38,642 nt of DNA from JAKAKT01 sp041305385 (GTDB lineage: Archaea > Micrarchaeota > Micrarchaeia > Burarchaeales > JAKAKT01). The stretch spans positions 1-38,642 of the forward strand of contig JBFYLO010000021.1 in assembly GCA_041305385.1 (NCBI GenBank), in the 5' to 3' direction. Made by a program: the position numbers and the translations under genes. Of this stretch, positions 17,462 through 26,025 are shown piece after piece. The notes beneath the pieces are model-generated. The model did not search any database. It was not told where the DNA came from and saw only the letters and a list, made by a program, of their open reading frames with translations. Each line of letters begins with the position of its first letter. The stretch's first letter is position 1.

Positions 17462-20400
17462 ATGGGAGACGTTCTTGCTCCTAATCCTGCTGCGAGAAGC
17501 GACAATCAAGTTCAGGAGAAGATAAACGCCATTTTGAAACAAACCGAAATTCTGCAGAGTGAACTTGCGAAAGATACTCCCAATCCCCACACGGTTGCGG
17601 CCGCACTCATGCTTGTCCGAGACAAATTGACCGAGCTGGCGAACAGCTATTCGAATAAGACCATGCAGGCCCACATCTCGAGCTGGATTTTGGAAGTGAG
17701 CAAACCGATTGATGCCTACAATCAAGAACAGGCCGGTGAGAAACACTTCGAGAAAGTGATCGGGTCTGCGAGAAGGACCGTCGATATCTTGAGCCAAGGC
17801 ATGAGTGACCTCTCAAAAGACCCAGTTGGCGGCAAAGAGCTAAAGAGCAAATTACAGTACATGCAACCCAACGTGGACGGAATCCAGGATTTAGAGACGC
17901 GGGCAATAAACACGGGGCACGCAATAGGCGACATCCTCCTAAGCACTTTCCAATACGACGACGTTTCGCTTCTGCCAAAGTACATCGATAAGATAACGGC
18001 AGATGCCATCAACGAATGGAATTCAGCGAAGAATTATTTTTCAACGGCAACGCTTTCAGATAAAAAAGCAATAAGTCCTGAAATCCAGATAGGTCTTTGT
18101 GAGACAATACACGATGCAATATCGGAACGGCTCGGAGTTGGCGGAGTTGCTCCTTCAGAAGGAAACCAACGATTTGGGAAATACCTCGTTGGGCTCATAG
18201 AGCCGGCCTTCGGTTCCATTGAATTATTCGAGCAAAATTTTAGAAGACAGATGGACAACCTGAGGGGTTCTGTTATCGCCCTTTACATGCACAGCGACAT
18301 AGAAAGCCACTACCTGTATGGGAAGCAAATCGACAACTCGGCTTTCTTCGATCTGGAGAAGCTGCTGCCCAGCGATATTTTCGGCATAACTGAAAAACAG
18401 GATAAGAAGGACGAGATTCTCGGCAGCGGCACCCAAAAAACATACATGCGAGAAGTCACAAGCGACCTGGCCAACAACCTTGACAAGAATGCCCTTTCGC
18501 TTGCGCTCGTTTTGGCCTATGGGGAGGATGCCAAGGGGCTTCTATGCTTCCAAAATCTGGAGGATGAAAATGGACTCGTCAGGGGCCGGTTTACCGACGC
18601 TTCAAGAGACAACGAGGGGAAATGGAACGGCCTTTTCAGCGGTGAAGAGAGATACTCTATAGATGACAAGGGATTTCTTTGCATGAAGACCCCGGAGGGA
18701 AAGACCGTGCAGGCGCAAGTCACCCTAAAGGACGTGCTGGACAAGGCAGCGGAAAGGGCGAGGAATAAAAGCACCCCCGCCGACTATGCGTTGAATCTCA
18801 ACTACGAGGTCTACATGGCGCTTTCAGGCTTTCTTGTGGACAACGTCGATGCAATACGCTCCAACATGAAGGCCCTTGAGACTGCAAGGCCGAATACCTA
18901 CGCCCTGCTCACCGGTACACGGGAACCCATCAACGGAACCAGGGTGGATAAGACATATCTCGAGACGAGCGATGGCCAAAAGCAGGTTGACGCATTTTCT
19001 GCAATGGAAGCCTATGCGGCCATGACTTGGATTTCGAGCATGCATTTCCTGGACACCGACACAAGCCCAGACGACGTTTTGGTTCAGATAGCAAGCGGCC
19101 ACAGTTTCGCGAAGGCCCCTATACTGTGCCAAAGCGGTGCGATAAACACCATAATCGGGAGCACCAACGACTCTTCAGAAATGACCTCAATGGCGTCCGA
19201 CTTCATGTCCTACGTCGATAAGATTATTGTTGAAAGGAAGATAAACGACAGGTTTAGACTGCTTGAGAAATTCCTTTCTGAATGCGAAACAGAGTTCAGG
19301 GAGAAAGCGACGGGGGACATGGGGCAGCCGATGACCGAGACGGCTAAAAGCGTTCGAATAACCGACAGGGGCTTCAGCGTACTCTCCCCCCGCGAAAGGG
19401 CAGAGGGAGCGAATGTCACTACCACTGGGACCGTTGGTTTCACCTATAATAAGGACATTGACCCAACTGGAATCAACCAAGCACTGAATTCTCTGAACCC
19501 CGTGGTGGGAAACCTCATGAATGCGCGCCTAACGCAGGCCCCACCCTTCTCGCTTAACGTCTATACGCTGACTGCGAGAATGTCGGACGCAAAGTTCCGC
19601 GAGCTTTATAACGCCGTCATGCCAAAGGAAATAAGCGGAAGAATTGAGGAGAAAAAGGATTCAGAGGTCAAGGTCAACGGAACGTGGTACAAGTTCGGGA
19701 GCGGGGTTGCGGAAACTTGCCCGGACGTCAACTCTAACATAAAATTCGTTGCCGAAGACGGATTCATAGGCGAAATCAGGGAAGTCAGCAGGAGAGGCGC
19801 TGCGCCGTTCAAGCAAAGATACACGAAGTACGGGAGCGCATCTGGCGCCTGGAATATCTCTAGGAGCAATTATGACCTGTCGAACCTCGGCTTCCGAAGC
19901 ACAATGAACAGCAGCAGCGGGGCCGCGTGGCAACTCAACGTCGACAACAATAAAAACACCACCTACTTCACGGGAGGGATGCCAAACAAGGTAAAATATC
20001 ACGAGACAGACACCGACGACGTATACCTGTCCGCGAAGAAAATCCCCCTGGCAGGCGTGTTTTTACTTAATAACCTGCAATTTGACCGATACAAAAAGGA
20101 TTACACCGAAGACACCAAAACGGGATTGCAGACTTACGAGACGCTCGACACCAAAACCCAAAGTAAGCTTGACCTCATACATAAGAGCACTGGTTCAAGC
20201 CTCATTGTGGATTGGAACACGACGCAACGGGCCACGTTCGACTCGAAGAGGATGCAGGCGCTCGAGGGGCTCTATGACTTGGCAGGCCCCGGAAACCAGA
20301 CGTTCACAGACCCCATGGCCCTGCTGGTGGTCAACCAAACGATAGTGACCAACTACAACACAGCGGCTGCAATCTCGACACCAAATGACGTGGACGTAAT

Positions 20401-23035
20401 CAACGTTTATACTGATGCCAACAGCGTTGTGAACTTCGATGAGTTCACAAACCTGTGGAGCACGATAAAAAGATTCCCCGCCTACAGCCCATTCCTATAT
20501 AATGATAACGGCACATACGTCGACGTTTTCAGCGTAACAGATGCCAACGTTACAGCGCTCCTTGACTACGCTAAGGAGCAGATAGCCGAGGGACTCGGAT
20601 ATACGAATGATGAGATTGCGGCGCTGAAACTGGATGCAAACAAATGGAACAACCTGAACGGGCACTTAACGTTCAACTCAACTGGCGCCGTGAACGGAAT
20701 AACCAACGTGGATGCTGATGGCAATACACACGGAGACATATCCAACATCAAGATAGCTGTCAACCATCTGAAGACGAACTTCATAAGTGTTGTCTTAACG
20801 AGCGGCAGCATATATGCCCTTGACAAGGACGGGTTCGAAAGGCTGAAGACCTACATCGTCGGCGGGACGATAAAAGACACGAATGGTAACGAAATACAAG
20901 TCCCAGGAATCGGCCTTTATGCAAATGAGGTGGATAGGCTTTTCGGAGATAACGGGCTTCTCACTACGGCGTTCAACAACAATAACAACACGCTGACAAT
21001 GGCCGACTACCGCGCCGCCATCGAGACGCTCATAACTGAGGTGCAGCCGGTAACTGAGAAAATCGAGCACGTTGAGGCACATCTGAAGACCGAGAGGGGA
21101 TGGGCCAGCTACATCGCTGACACGAACACCGTTCAGAGCCTCCAGCTAGTCAACGAACTCGAATCATTCAGGCGTTCGGCCAGGAATTTCGATGCGAATG
21201 GAGACGGAGTAATAAACGCCACCGGCGGGTTTGAGGGTGAGAGCGAGATTGCAAATCTGAATGGGGCGCTTCTTGCGGGCTATGCCGATATCAAGCCTGA
21301 ACTCAAGAACCAGATTATAACTGGCATAAGCTCCATCGCCACCCAATACAACGGAATCAACGTTGACCCGAACTCTGATTCCTGGAAGGCATTCGACAAA
21401 TTCATGTCGGATATCGAGGCTCAGGTTGACAGCACTGGCCAGTATAAGCACTGGGTCGCAAGAGGGCTTCTGAACCTCGGCAAAGGATGGATTTTTGAGG
21501 GAGGAAGGGAAGTCCTCCAGAGAATGCGGTTAGGGGAGGTTACGCAAAACCAAAACGGCTATTATGTCGGTGTCCAACTACCATTACCGATAAAGATGCT
21601 CGGTGAAAGGGTTGCCGGCATGGAAATGGTGGACATAAATGGCAACAAGACGGACCTGGTCAGCATTCTCGGGAAGAGCAGACTCGTTACTGGGGGGGCG
21701 TACTCCTATGCGCCACGGGCAGGCCAAACTGAAGGGGATACCGGAGGACTTTTCAGATGGGAGGAGCTAGACAAGTTTGCCGTCTATGGGCAGACCAGGG
21801 ATGGACGAGACGCTAGTGAAAAAACTGGAGAATTGAAAATTGATGAGGACTTTTTCGGGGCTCCTGCCAGGGTTTTTGTTAAAGAAAACAAGAACCAGAG
21901 CGAATATGGCCTCAGGATAGAAGGGAATTTCAGCATACCCAAATTAGTCGATGCGATGGGGACGTTTGACAGGGATGAAACGGACCTTGATACCGAATCG
22001 CCACAAAAACAGAGAAACTACAGTGCAGTAATCACGGTTGATGGAGAGCGATTTAGTGCTAAAGATTGGAAATTCGATATCGGCTTCTCCAGGTACAAAG
22101 GATCATTGAATCTTTCGAACAACGATGTTCCATTTGTCCTGAATTATGCCAAAAGCGTTTTTGGGGCCTTCAATAACCTAAATGAGACGCTGTGGACCGG
22201 CGACTGGTCCCAGCGCCAGCTGATGACCCGCGACGCACTGAATCAGGTTTGGCAATCCTCCAACATGTTCATGTCTACGGACTGGTTCACCCAAAACGTC
22301 CGAAGAAACGCCGACCTCATGGTCGAGGGGAGGAACGTGCGAACAGGAGATACATTCGGTGTCATGTACTCTAGAGTCAGCGTACCTTCAGAACAGGGCC
22401 GGACTAAACAGCTCGAGACAATAATATTCGGAAAGCAGGGGTTTGGCGCAGACCGGAACAAAAGCCTATCTGTGATAGGGATTTTCCGGGGAGACAAGTT
22501 AGAGAAATCGACCCTGACCAGTGCGACTGCCAATTTGGAGCTCGGGGACTTTTACCTGCACGGGATAGGGAGAAACATGAAAGTCCCTGAACTCGAGACA
22601 TACGGAGGCGGAATCGGGTACAAGAACATGAGAAGCGAGTTCACATACGGGAGCAAGGACAGATGGAGCGTCGAGTTGGCAGGTAGCAAGCACCTAGGCT
22701 CAAGACAGAAACCTATAAATATCGGGGTTGGCTTCGGAATGGGCAAGATCTACGAGCAAAAAATTCTTCAGTCGAACCTTATAATGAGTGCTGCCCTCTG
22801 GGGCACAACTGCGACGCTGATGGGGCACTGGGACCAGGTCACATCTGACGAGGCAAAAGCGAATCGCTATCAAATAAAACTGGAAATTCCCATTAGTGAG
22901 AGACTTAGCTTTTCCGGAGATGCGCAATGGAATGTGGGCAGCATAACTCCGCACAAATATGGGACAGGTGAATTACTGCCAACTGGAGATTATTTCGGTT
23001 CAAGCGGAAAGATGCTGCTTACCTGGAAGTTTTAG
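17462..23035 (+). CDS. Giant protein with putative C-terminal beta-barrel
   Basis: The protein is 1857 aa. The first ~300 residues are helical with no signal peptide. A large middle region mixes helices and strands. An EF-hand/dockerin-like calcium loop DANGDGVINA begins at residue 1244. From about 1340 to the end, short amphipathic strands alternate with turns (NGYYVGVQLPLP, YSAVITVDG, WKFDIGFSRYKGSLNL, LSVIGIFRG, SATANLELGDFYLHGIG, YKIKLEIP-type segments), ending in GKMLLTWKF. A terminal Phe on an amphipathic strand is the signature of bacterial outer-membrane barrels. That would be unexpected in an archaeon, and without a signal peptide export is unexplained. The region could instead be an ordinary beta-rich fibre domain. 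No family is recognised. The gene is divergent from the 535-aa gene and converges with the pilin gene 9 nt downstream. Confidence 0.84.
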   Translation: MGDVLAPNPAARSDNQVQEKINAILKQTEILQSELAKDTPNPHTVAAALMLVRDKLTELANSYSNKTMQAHISSWILEVSKPIDAYNQEQAGEKHFEKVIGSARRTVDILSQGMSDLSKDPVGGKELKSKLQYMQPNVDGIQDLETRAINTGHAIGDILLSTFQYDDVSLLPKYIDKITADAINEWNSAKNYFSTATLSDKKAISPEIQIGLCETIHDAISERLGVGGVAPSEGNQRFGKYLVGLIEPAFGSIELFEQNFRRQMDNLRGSVIALYMHSDIESHYLYGKQIDNSAFFDLEKLLPSDIFGITEKQDKKDEILGSGTQKTYMREVTSDLANNLDKNALSLALVLAYGEDAKGLLCFQNLEDENGLVRGRFTDASRDNEGKWNGLFSGEERYSIDDKGFLCMKTPEGKTVQAQVTLKDVLDKAAERARNKSTPADYALNLNYEVYMALSGFLVDNVDAIRSNMKALETARPNTYALLTGTREPINGTRVDKTYLETSDGQKQVDAFSAMEAYAAMTWISSMHFLDTDTSPDDVLVQIASGHSFAKAPILCQSGAINTIIGSTNDSSEMTSMASDFMSYVDKIIVERKINDRFRLLEKFLSECETEFREKATGDMGQPMTETAKSVRITDRGFSVLSPRERAEGANVTTTGTVGFTYNKDIDPTGINQALNSLNPVVGNLMNARLTQAPPFSLNVYTLTARMSDAKFRELYNAVMPKEISGRIEEKKDSEVKVNGTWYKFGSGVAETCPDVNSNIKFVAEDGFIGEIREVSRRGAAPFKQRYTKYGSASGAWNISRSNYDLSNLGFRSTMNSSSGAAWQLNVDNNKNTTYFTGGMPNKVKYHETDTDDVYLSAKKIPLAGVFLLNNLQFDRYKKDYTEDTKTGLQTYETLDTKTQSKLDLIHKSTGSSLIVDWNTTQRATFDSKRMQALEGLYDLAGPGNQTFTDPMALLVVNQTIVTNYNTAAAISTPNDVDVINVYTDANSVVNFDEFTNLWSTIKRFPAYSPFLYNDNGTYVDVFSVTDANVTALLDYAKEQIAEGLGYTNDEIAALKLDANKWNNLNGHLTFNSTGAVNGITNVDADGNTHGDISNIKIAVNHLKTNFISVVLTSGSIYALDKDGFERLKTYIVGGTIKDTNGNEIQVPGIGLYANEVDRLFGDNGLLTTAFNNNNNTLTMADYRAAIETLITEVQPVTEKIEHVEAHLKTERGWASYIADTNTVQSLQLVNELESFRRSARNFDANGDGVINATGGFEGESEIANLNGALLAGYADIKPELKNQIITGISSIATQYNGINVDPNSDSWKAFDKFMSDIEAQVDSTGQYKHWVARGLLNLGKGWIFEGGREVLQRMRLGEVTQNQNGYYVGVQLPLPIKMLGERVAGMEMVDINGNKTDLVSILGKSRLVTGGAYSYAPRAGQTEGDTGGLFRWEELDKFAVYGQTRDGRDASEKTGELKIDEDFFGAPARVFVKENKNQSEYGLRIEGNFSIPKLVDAMGTFDRDETDLDTESPQKQRNYSAVITVDGERFSAKDWKFDIGFSRYKGSLNLSNNDVPFVLNYAKSVFGAFNNLNETLWTGDWSQRQLMTRDALNQVWQSSNMFMSTDWFTQNVRRNADLMVEGRNVRTGDTFGVMYSRVSVPSEQGRTKQLETIIFGKQGFGADRNKSLSVIGIFRGDKLEKSTLTSATANLELGDFYLHGIGRNMKVPELETYGGGIGYKNMRSEFTYGSKDRWSVELAGSKHLGSRQKPINIGVGFGMGKIYEQKILQSNLIMSAALWGTTATLMGHWDQVTSDEAKANRYQIKLEIPISERLSFSGDAQWNVGSITPHKYGTGELLPTGDYFGSSGKMLLTWKF

Positions 23036-23044
23036 AGACTAAAT

Positions 23045-23584
23045 TCAGTTAATCCGCCCGCCCACGTTGCCCACTTTTATGTGGGCGCCTGTCAGCCCGC
23101 CGAAGCCGGTGGGCTCTTCCACATATTCTACATAAATGATGCCCTCGTAAGACTCGCCCACAGTGCCCTTGTAATTCCCGTTCCTGTCATAGCATGTGAG
23201 GAGCAGGGCGCGGGAGCCGGACAGGATGCCCTCGGGCAGAATCGTTATTCCTGGGCTCAGGTGCTGGAGGCTCCTTGGGTCGTTAGGATATCCAGTTGCA
23301 GGGTTCGGGGGCTCGGCGCTGCAGAGCAGCCCGGTTATGGTTATTTTCCTCGAGAACTTGTTCCCAAGCTCGAACCTGACAGTGGTGTTTCCATCCGTTC
23401 CGATAAAGAGCCTGTGGCTGCTGCAGAAGAAGCCCGTCTGGAACAGGCACCTCTCGGGAACTGCCCCGGAGAAGTTCAGAACGCCGAAGTAGGCGAGCAC
23501 CCCAATGACGATTATGACAATCATGATCGCCCACCCATAGGTGATCATCTGTTCGATTGCGCTCTGACCTTTCGAGAAGACCAT
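23045..23584 (-). CDS. Type IV pilin-like protein, class III signal peptide
   Basis: The protein is 179 aa. The N-terminus MVFSKGQSAIEQMITYGWAI is a class III (prepilin/archaellin-type) signal. Cleavage by an archaeal prepilin peptidase is expected after Gly6, leaving Gln at +1 and Glu at +5. A hydrophobic helix (17-38) then forms the filament core. The globular part has Cys residues (CLFQTGFFC, LLCS, LTCYD) that may form disulfides. Similar 'KGQSALEYLMTYGWA' proteins are common in DPANN archaea and are assembled by type IV pilus machinery, which is not in this window. The stop is 9 nt from the end of the convergent giant gene. Confidence 0.86.
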   Translation of the reverse strand: MVFSKGQSAIEQMITYGWAIMIVIIVIGVLAYFGVLNFSGAVPERCLFQTGFFCSSHRLFIGTDGNTTVRFELGNKFSRKITITGLLCSAEPPNPATGYPNDPRSLQHLSPGITILPEGILSGSRALLLTCYDRNGNYKGTVGESYEGIIYVEYVEEPTGFGGLTGAHIKVGNVGGRIN

Positions 23585-23610
23585 GGAATCGAAATAGACT
23601 TCACTTGAAC

Positions 23611-23631
23611 ATTATAAAAAGTTTTTTATTA
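23611..23631. promoter_or_regulatory. AT-rich divergent promoter, pilin and LonB fragment
   Basis: ATTATAAAAAG reads as TATAAT toward the pilin, about 27 nt before its ATG, so probably leaderless. TATAAAAAG or the TTTTTTATTA behind it serves the lonB fragment (ATG 23662). Confidence 0.4.
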
Positions 23632-23661
23632 GTTCATAGAGAAGTCTAATGGGGTTTATTC

Positions 23662-24735
23662 ATGGATTACAAGGACACTTCAGAGGTAAAAGTCCCTGAC
23701 ACGCTCATAGACCAGGTCATAGGCCAGGACAGGGCAGTGAAAATCATAAAGAACGCAGCGAAGCAGAGGAGGAACATCCTCCTCATCGGCACTCCGGGAA
23801 CAGGCAAGAGCATGCTCGCCCAGGGAATGGCTGAGCTGATGCCCGCCGAGGAGCTCGAGGACGTCCTGATGTACCCAAACAGACTGGATGAGAACAACCC
23901 GAAAGTTCGGGTCATGAAGACGAAAGTCCCACCCGAGCAGGCGAAGAGGATGAAGGACGAGGCGAAGAGGCTCGGCCCGCTCGCGGGCAACTCCGGGGAA
24001 GTGGGCCAGGGGAGGCTCGAGATTGAGCAGGAGAGGATGAGGGCAAGGCAGGAGAACAGGGGGGGCATAAGCAGGACCACTATATTCTTCCTAATAATGA
24101 TTGGCATCGTATTCCTCCTTTTCATGTCGGACAAGCCCGGGGTTCTCGGCGAGGGCGACAAATACCTGGTCCCGGCAATCATCCTCGCAGCGGCGTTCAT
24201 CATCGGGATGATGGTGTTCTCCTCAAGCTTCACCAAGAGGATGGGCGGCTCGGGCGAGATTCTCGAACCAAAGCTCGTGGTTGACAACTCGGGGAAAAAG
24301 ACCGCCCCGTTCGTGGATGCCACGGGCTCAAAGGCTGGGGCGCTTTTCGGCGATGTCAAGCACGACCCGCTCCAGTCGTTTCTTCCCGAGGGGAAATTCT
24401 ACGTTGTTGAGGGAAAAAAGCTCAAGCCCACCAGTTTCGCAACTCTCTGGAAAAAGATGAGCGCGAAATATCCCGAACTGGTGGAGAAGAGCGAGGGTCA
24501 CGAGTACATAACGTTTCCGAAAGAGGAGGAGGTCTACGTTCTTTCTGCTGATGGGGACGAAATCACCCCCACCCGCGTGATGAGCATGAACAGGAGGGCT
24601 TACGAGGGAAGGATTGTGAAGGTTTCCTCAGAGCAGGGCGAGATTGGGACGACCCCCGAGCACAAGTTCATCCTCCCGAAGGGCGAGAGGGAAGCGGAGG
24701 GGCTCGCCGAGGGAGAGGAGCTGCTGTCCATCTAG
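23662..24735 (+). CDS. LonB N-terminal part fused to an intein (Hint) N-half
   Basis: The protein is 357 aa. Residues 1-238 are typical archaeal membrane LonB: the opening 'VPDTLIDQVIGQDRAVKIIKNAA', Walker A GTPGTGKS (43-50), and two membrane spans (about 139-155 and 168-186) inserted in the AAA+ domain. The conserved GALFGDVKHDPLQ follows. LonB normally continues S-G-G-L-G-T-P with Walker B, sensors and the Ser/Lys protease domain. Here Ser239 begins a different sequence that looks like the first half of an intein: VYVLSADGDEITPTRVMSMN, EGRIVKVSSEQGEIG, then block B TPEH (Thr331, His334). The frame stops at TAG 24733. The rest of the AAA+ domain and the whole protease domain are absent from the window. 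Either this is one half of a split-intein gene pair or lonB is broken. See the findings. Confidence 0.8.
   Translation: MDYKDTSEVKVPDTLIDQVIGQDRAVKIIKNAAKQRRNILLIGTPGTGKSMLAQGMAELMPAEELEDVLMYPNRLDENNPKVRVMKTKVPPEQAKRMKDEAKRLGPLAGNSGEVGQGRLEIEQERMRARQENRGGISRTTIFFLIMIGIVFLLFMSDKPGVLGEGDKYLVPAIILAAAFIIGMMVFSSSFTKRMGGSGEILEPKLVVDNSGKKTAPFVDATGSKAGALFGDVKHDPLQSFLPEGKFYVVEGKKLKPTSFATLWKKMSAKYPELVEKSEGHEYITFPKEEEVYVLSADGDEITPTRVMSMNRRAYEGRIVKVSSEQGEIGTTPEHKFILPKGEREAEGLAEGEELLSI
24376..24735 (+). other. Intein N-fragment (Hint blocks A-B) in lonB
   Basis: These are residues 239-357 of the ORF. Ser239 is the candidate first residue and nucleophile. The G-x-x-V/D-G-x-x-x-x-x-x-V spacing and TPEHKFIL match Hint blocks A and B. 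No homing-endonuclease part and no C-terminal blocks F/G (ending His-Asn) are present. The length (119 aa) is close to the ~100-aa N-halves of known split inteins. Confidence 0.7.
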
Positions 24736-24750
24736 GTCTGCGTGGTTTCA

Positions 24751-25995
24751 ATGCTCTGGACCGACAAATACTCGCCCAAGAAAATCGACGAGGTCATCGG
24801 CAACCCCGAGGCCATGGAAAAGATAAAAGTGTGGGCCCTCGAATGGAGCAGGGGGGCGAGGAAGCCTCCGCTATTCCTATATGGTCCGCCCGGAATCGGG
24901 AAAACATGCCTCGGGAGGGCGCTTGCGAACACCCACGGATGGGAGTTCCTCGAGATAAACGCTTCCGACGTGAGCGACAAGGACAAGCTCGAGAAGGTGT
25001 TATCCGCAGCTTCATCCAGCTCCACATTGAGCGGCTCGCTCAAGCTCATTTTCATCGATGAGGTAGACGGGGCGCCGGGCAGGGGAGTCGTTCCGGCAAT
25101 CTACGAGGCAGTGAAAAACACCCGCCAGCCAATGATGATCGTTGCCAACGATGCCTGGGACCAGTCGCTGGCATCCCTGAGGACTGCGTGCACCACTCTC
25201 GAAATGAGGCGCGTGAACGTGAGGAGTATCGCATCGAAACTGAAGGAGATGGCGAAGGCGGAGAAGCTGGAGATGGCTGATGAAAAGGCAGAGCTCATCT
25301 CCGAGAACTCCGGCGGGGACCTGAGGGCTGCGATAAACGATTTGCAGTCCCTCGCCTGGAAGGAGGAGGGGGGCCTCTCGGAGCGCGAGAGGGAGAAGAA
25401 AATCTACGACTGCGTGAGAAAAATCCTCAAGGCCGCTGATTACGATTCCGCCAAGGGGGCGAACAGGGGCCTGGACATGGACCCCGAGATGTTCTTCCGC
25501 TGGATTGAGGAGAATGTCCCGAGGGAATACGAGAAACCCGCGGACCTCGCCAGGGCGTTCAACTCGCTTTCAAGGGCGGATGTCTTCTACGGCAGGGTGA
25601 GGAACAGGCAGTACTGGGGCTTTCTTAGGTATTTCTACGACTTCACGACTGCAGGGGTCGCCCTTGCCAAGGAGGAGCCATACCACAAGTTCACGAAATA
25701 CGATTTCCCGAACTACATACGGAAGATGGGCGCATCCAAGAGCAGGAGGGCGAAGGAGAAGAAAATACTCGGGAAAATCGGCGCGAGAACCCATGCCTCA
25801 AACAGGAGGTCGAGAGATGCCCTCCCGATGGTGAAGCTGATGATGAAGAAAGGGGAGGATGAGGCAGCAGTTACTCGCTATTTTGGGTTTGATGAGGAAG
25901 ATGTTGCGTTTCTGACCGGGAAGAAAAAAGCCACTAAGGAAGAGAACGGAAAAACCGAGAAAAAGGAGACAAGAGGAAGGAAGAAGAAACTCTGA
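24751..25995 (+). CDS. rfcL: Replication factor C large subunit
   Basis: The protein is 414 aa from ATG 24751. It is the large subunit of the clamp loader that opens the PCNA ring and places it on primed DNA. MLWTDKYSPKKIDEVIGN is the family start. Walker A is GPPGIGKT (45-52) and Walker B IFIDEVDG (100-107). Sensor 2 is SGGDLRAAINDLQ (about 185-197). The tail is Lys/Glu-rich; I see no clear PCNA-binding (PIP) motif at the end, where many archaeal large subunits have one. The start codon is 15 nt after the stop of the lonB fragment. No strong ribosome-binding site is visible; a GTG three codons earlier is possible. The small subunit is not in the window. Confidence 0.93.
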   Translation: MLWTDKYSPKKIDEVIGNPEAMEKIKVWALEWSRGARKPPLFLYGPPGIGKTCLGRALANTHGWEFLEINASDVSDKDKLEKVLSAASSSSTLSGSLKLIFIDEVDGAPGRGVVPAIYEAVKNTRQPMMIVANDAWDQSLASLRTACTTLEMRRVNVRSIASKLKEMAKAEKLEMADEKAELISENSGGDLRAAINDLQSLAWKEEGGLSEREREKKIYDCVRKILKAADYDSAKGANRGLDMDPEMFFRWIEENVPREYEKPADLARAFNSLSRADVFYGRVRNRQYWGFLRYFYDFTTAGVALAKEEPYHKFTKYDFPNYIRKMGASKSRRAKEKKILGKIGARTHASNRRSRDALPMVKLMMKKGEDEAAVTRYFGFDEEDVAFLTGKKKATKEENGKTEKKETRGRKKKL

Positions 25996-26025
25996 AGAAA
26001 AAAGAAATAAGTATCGCAAACTCCG

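Noticed and set aside
24736..25995. Possible continuation of LonB after the stop at 24733
   Set aside because: All frames after the stop were considered; the only protein is RFC-L, and no Walker B, GGLGTP stretch or Ser/Lys protease domain appears anywhere in the window.
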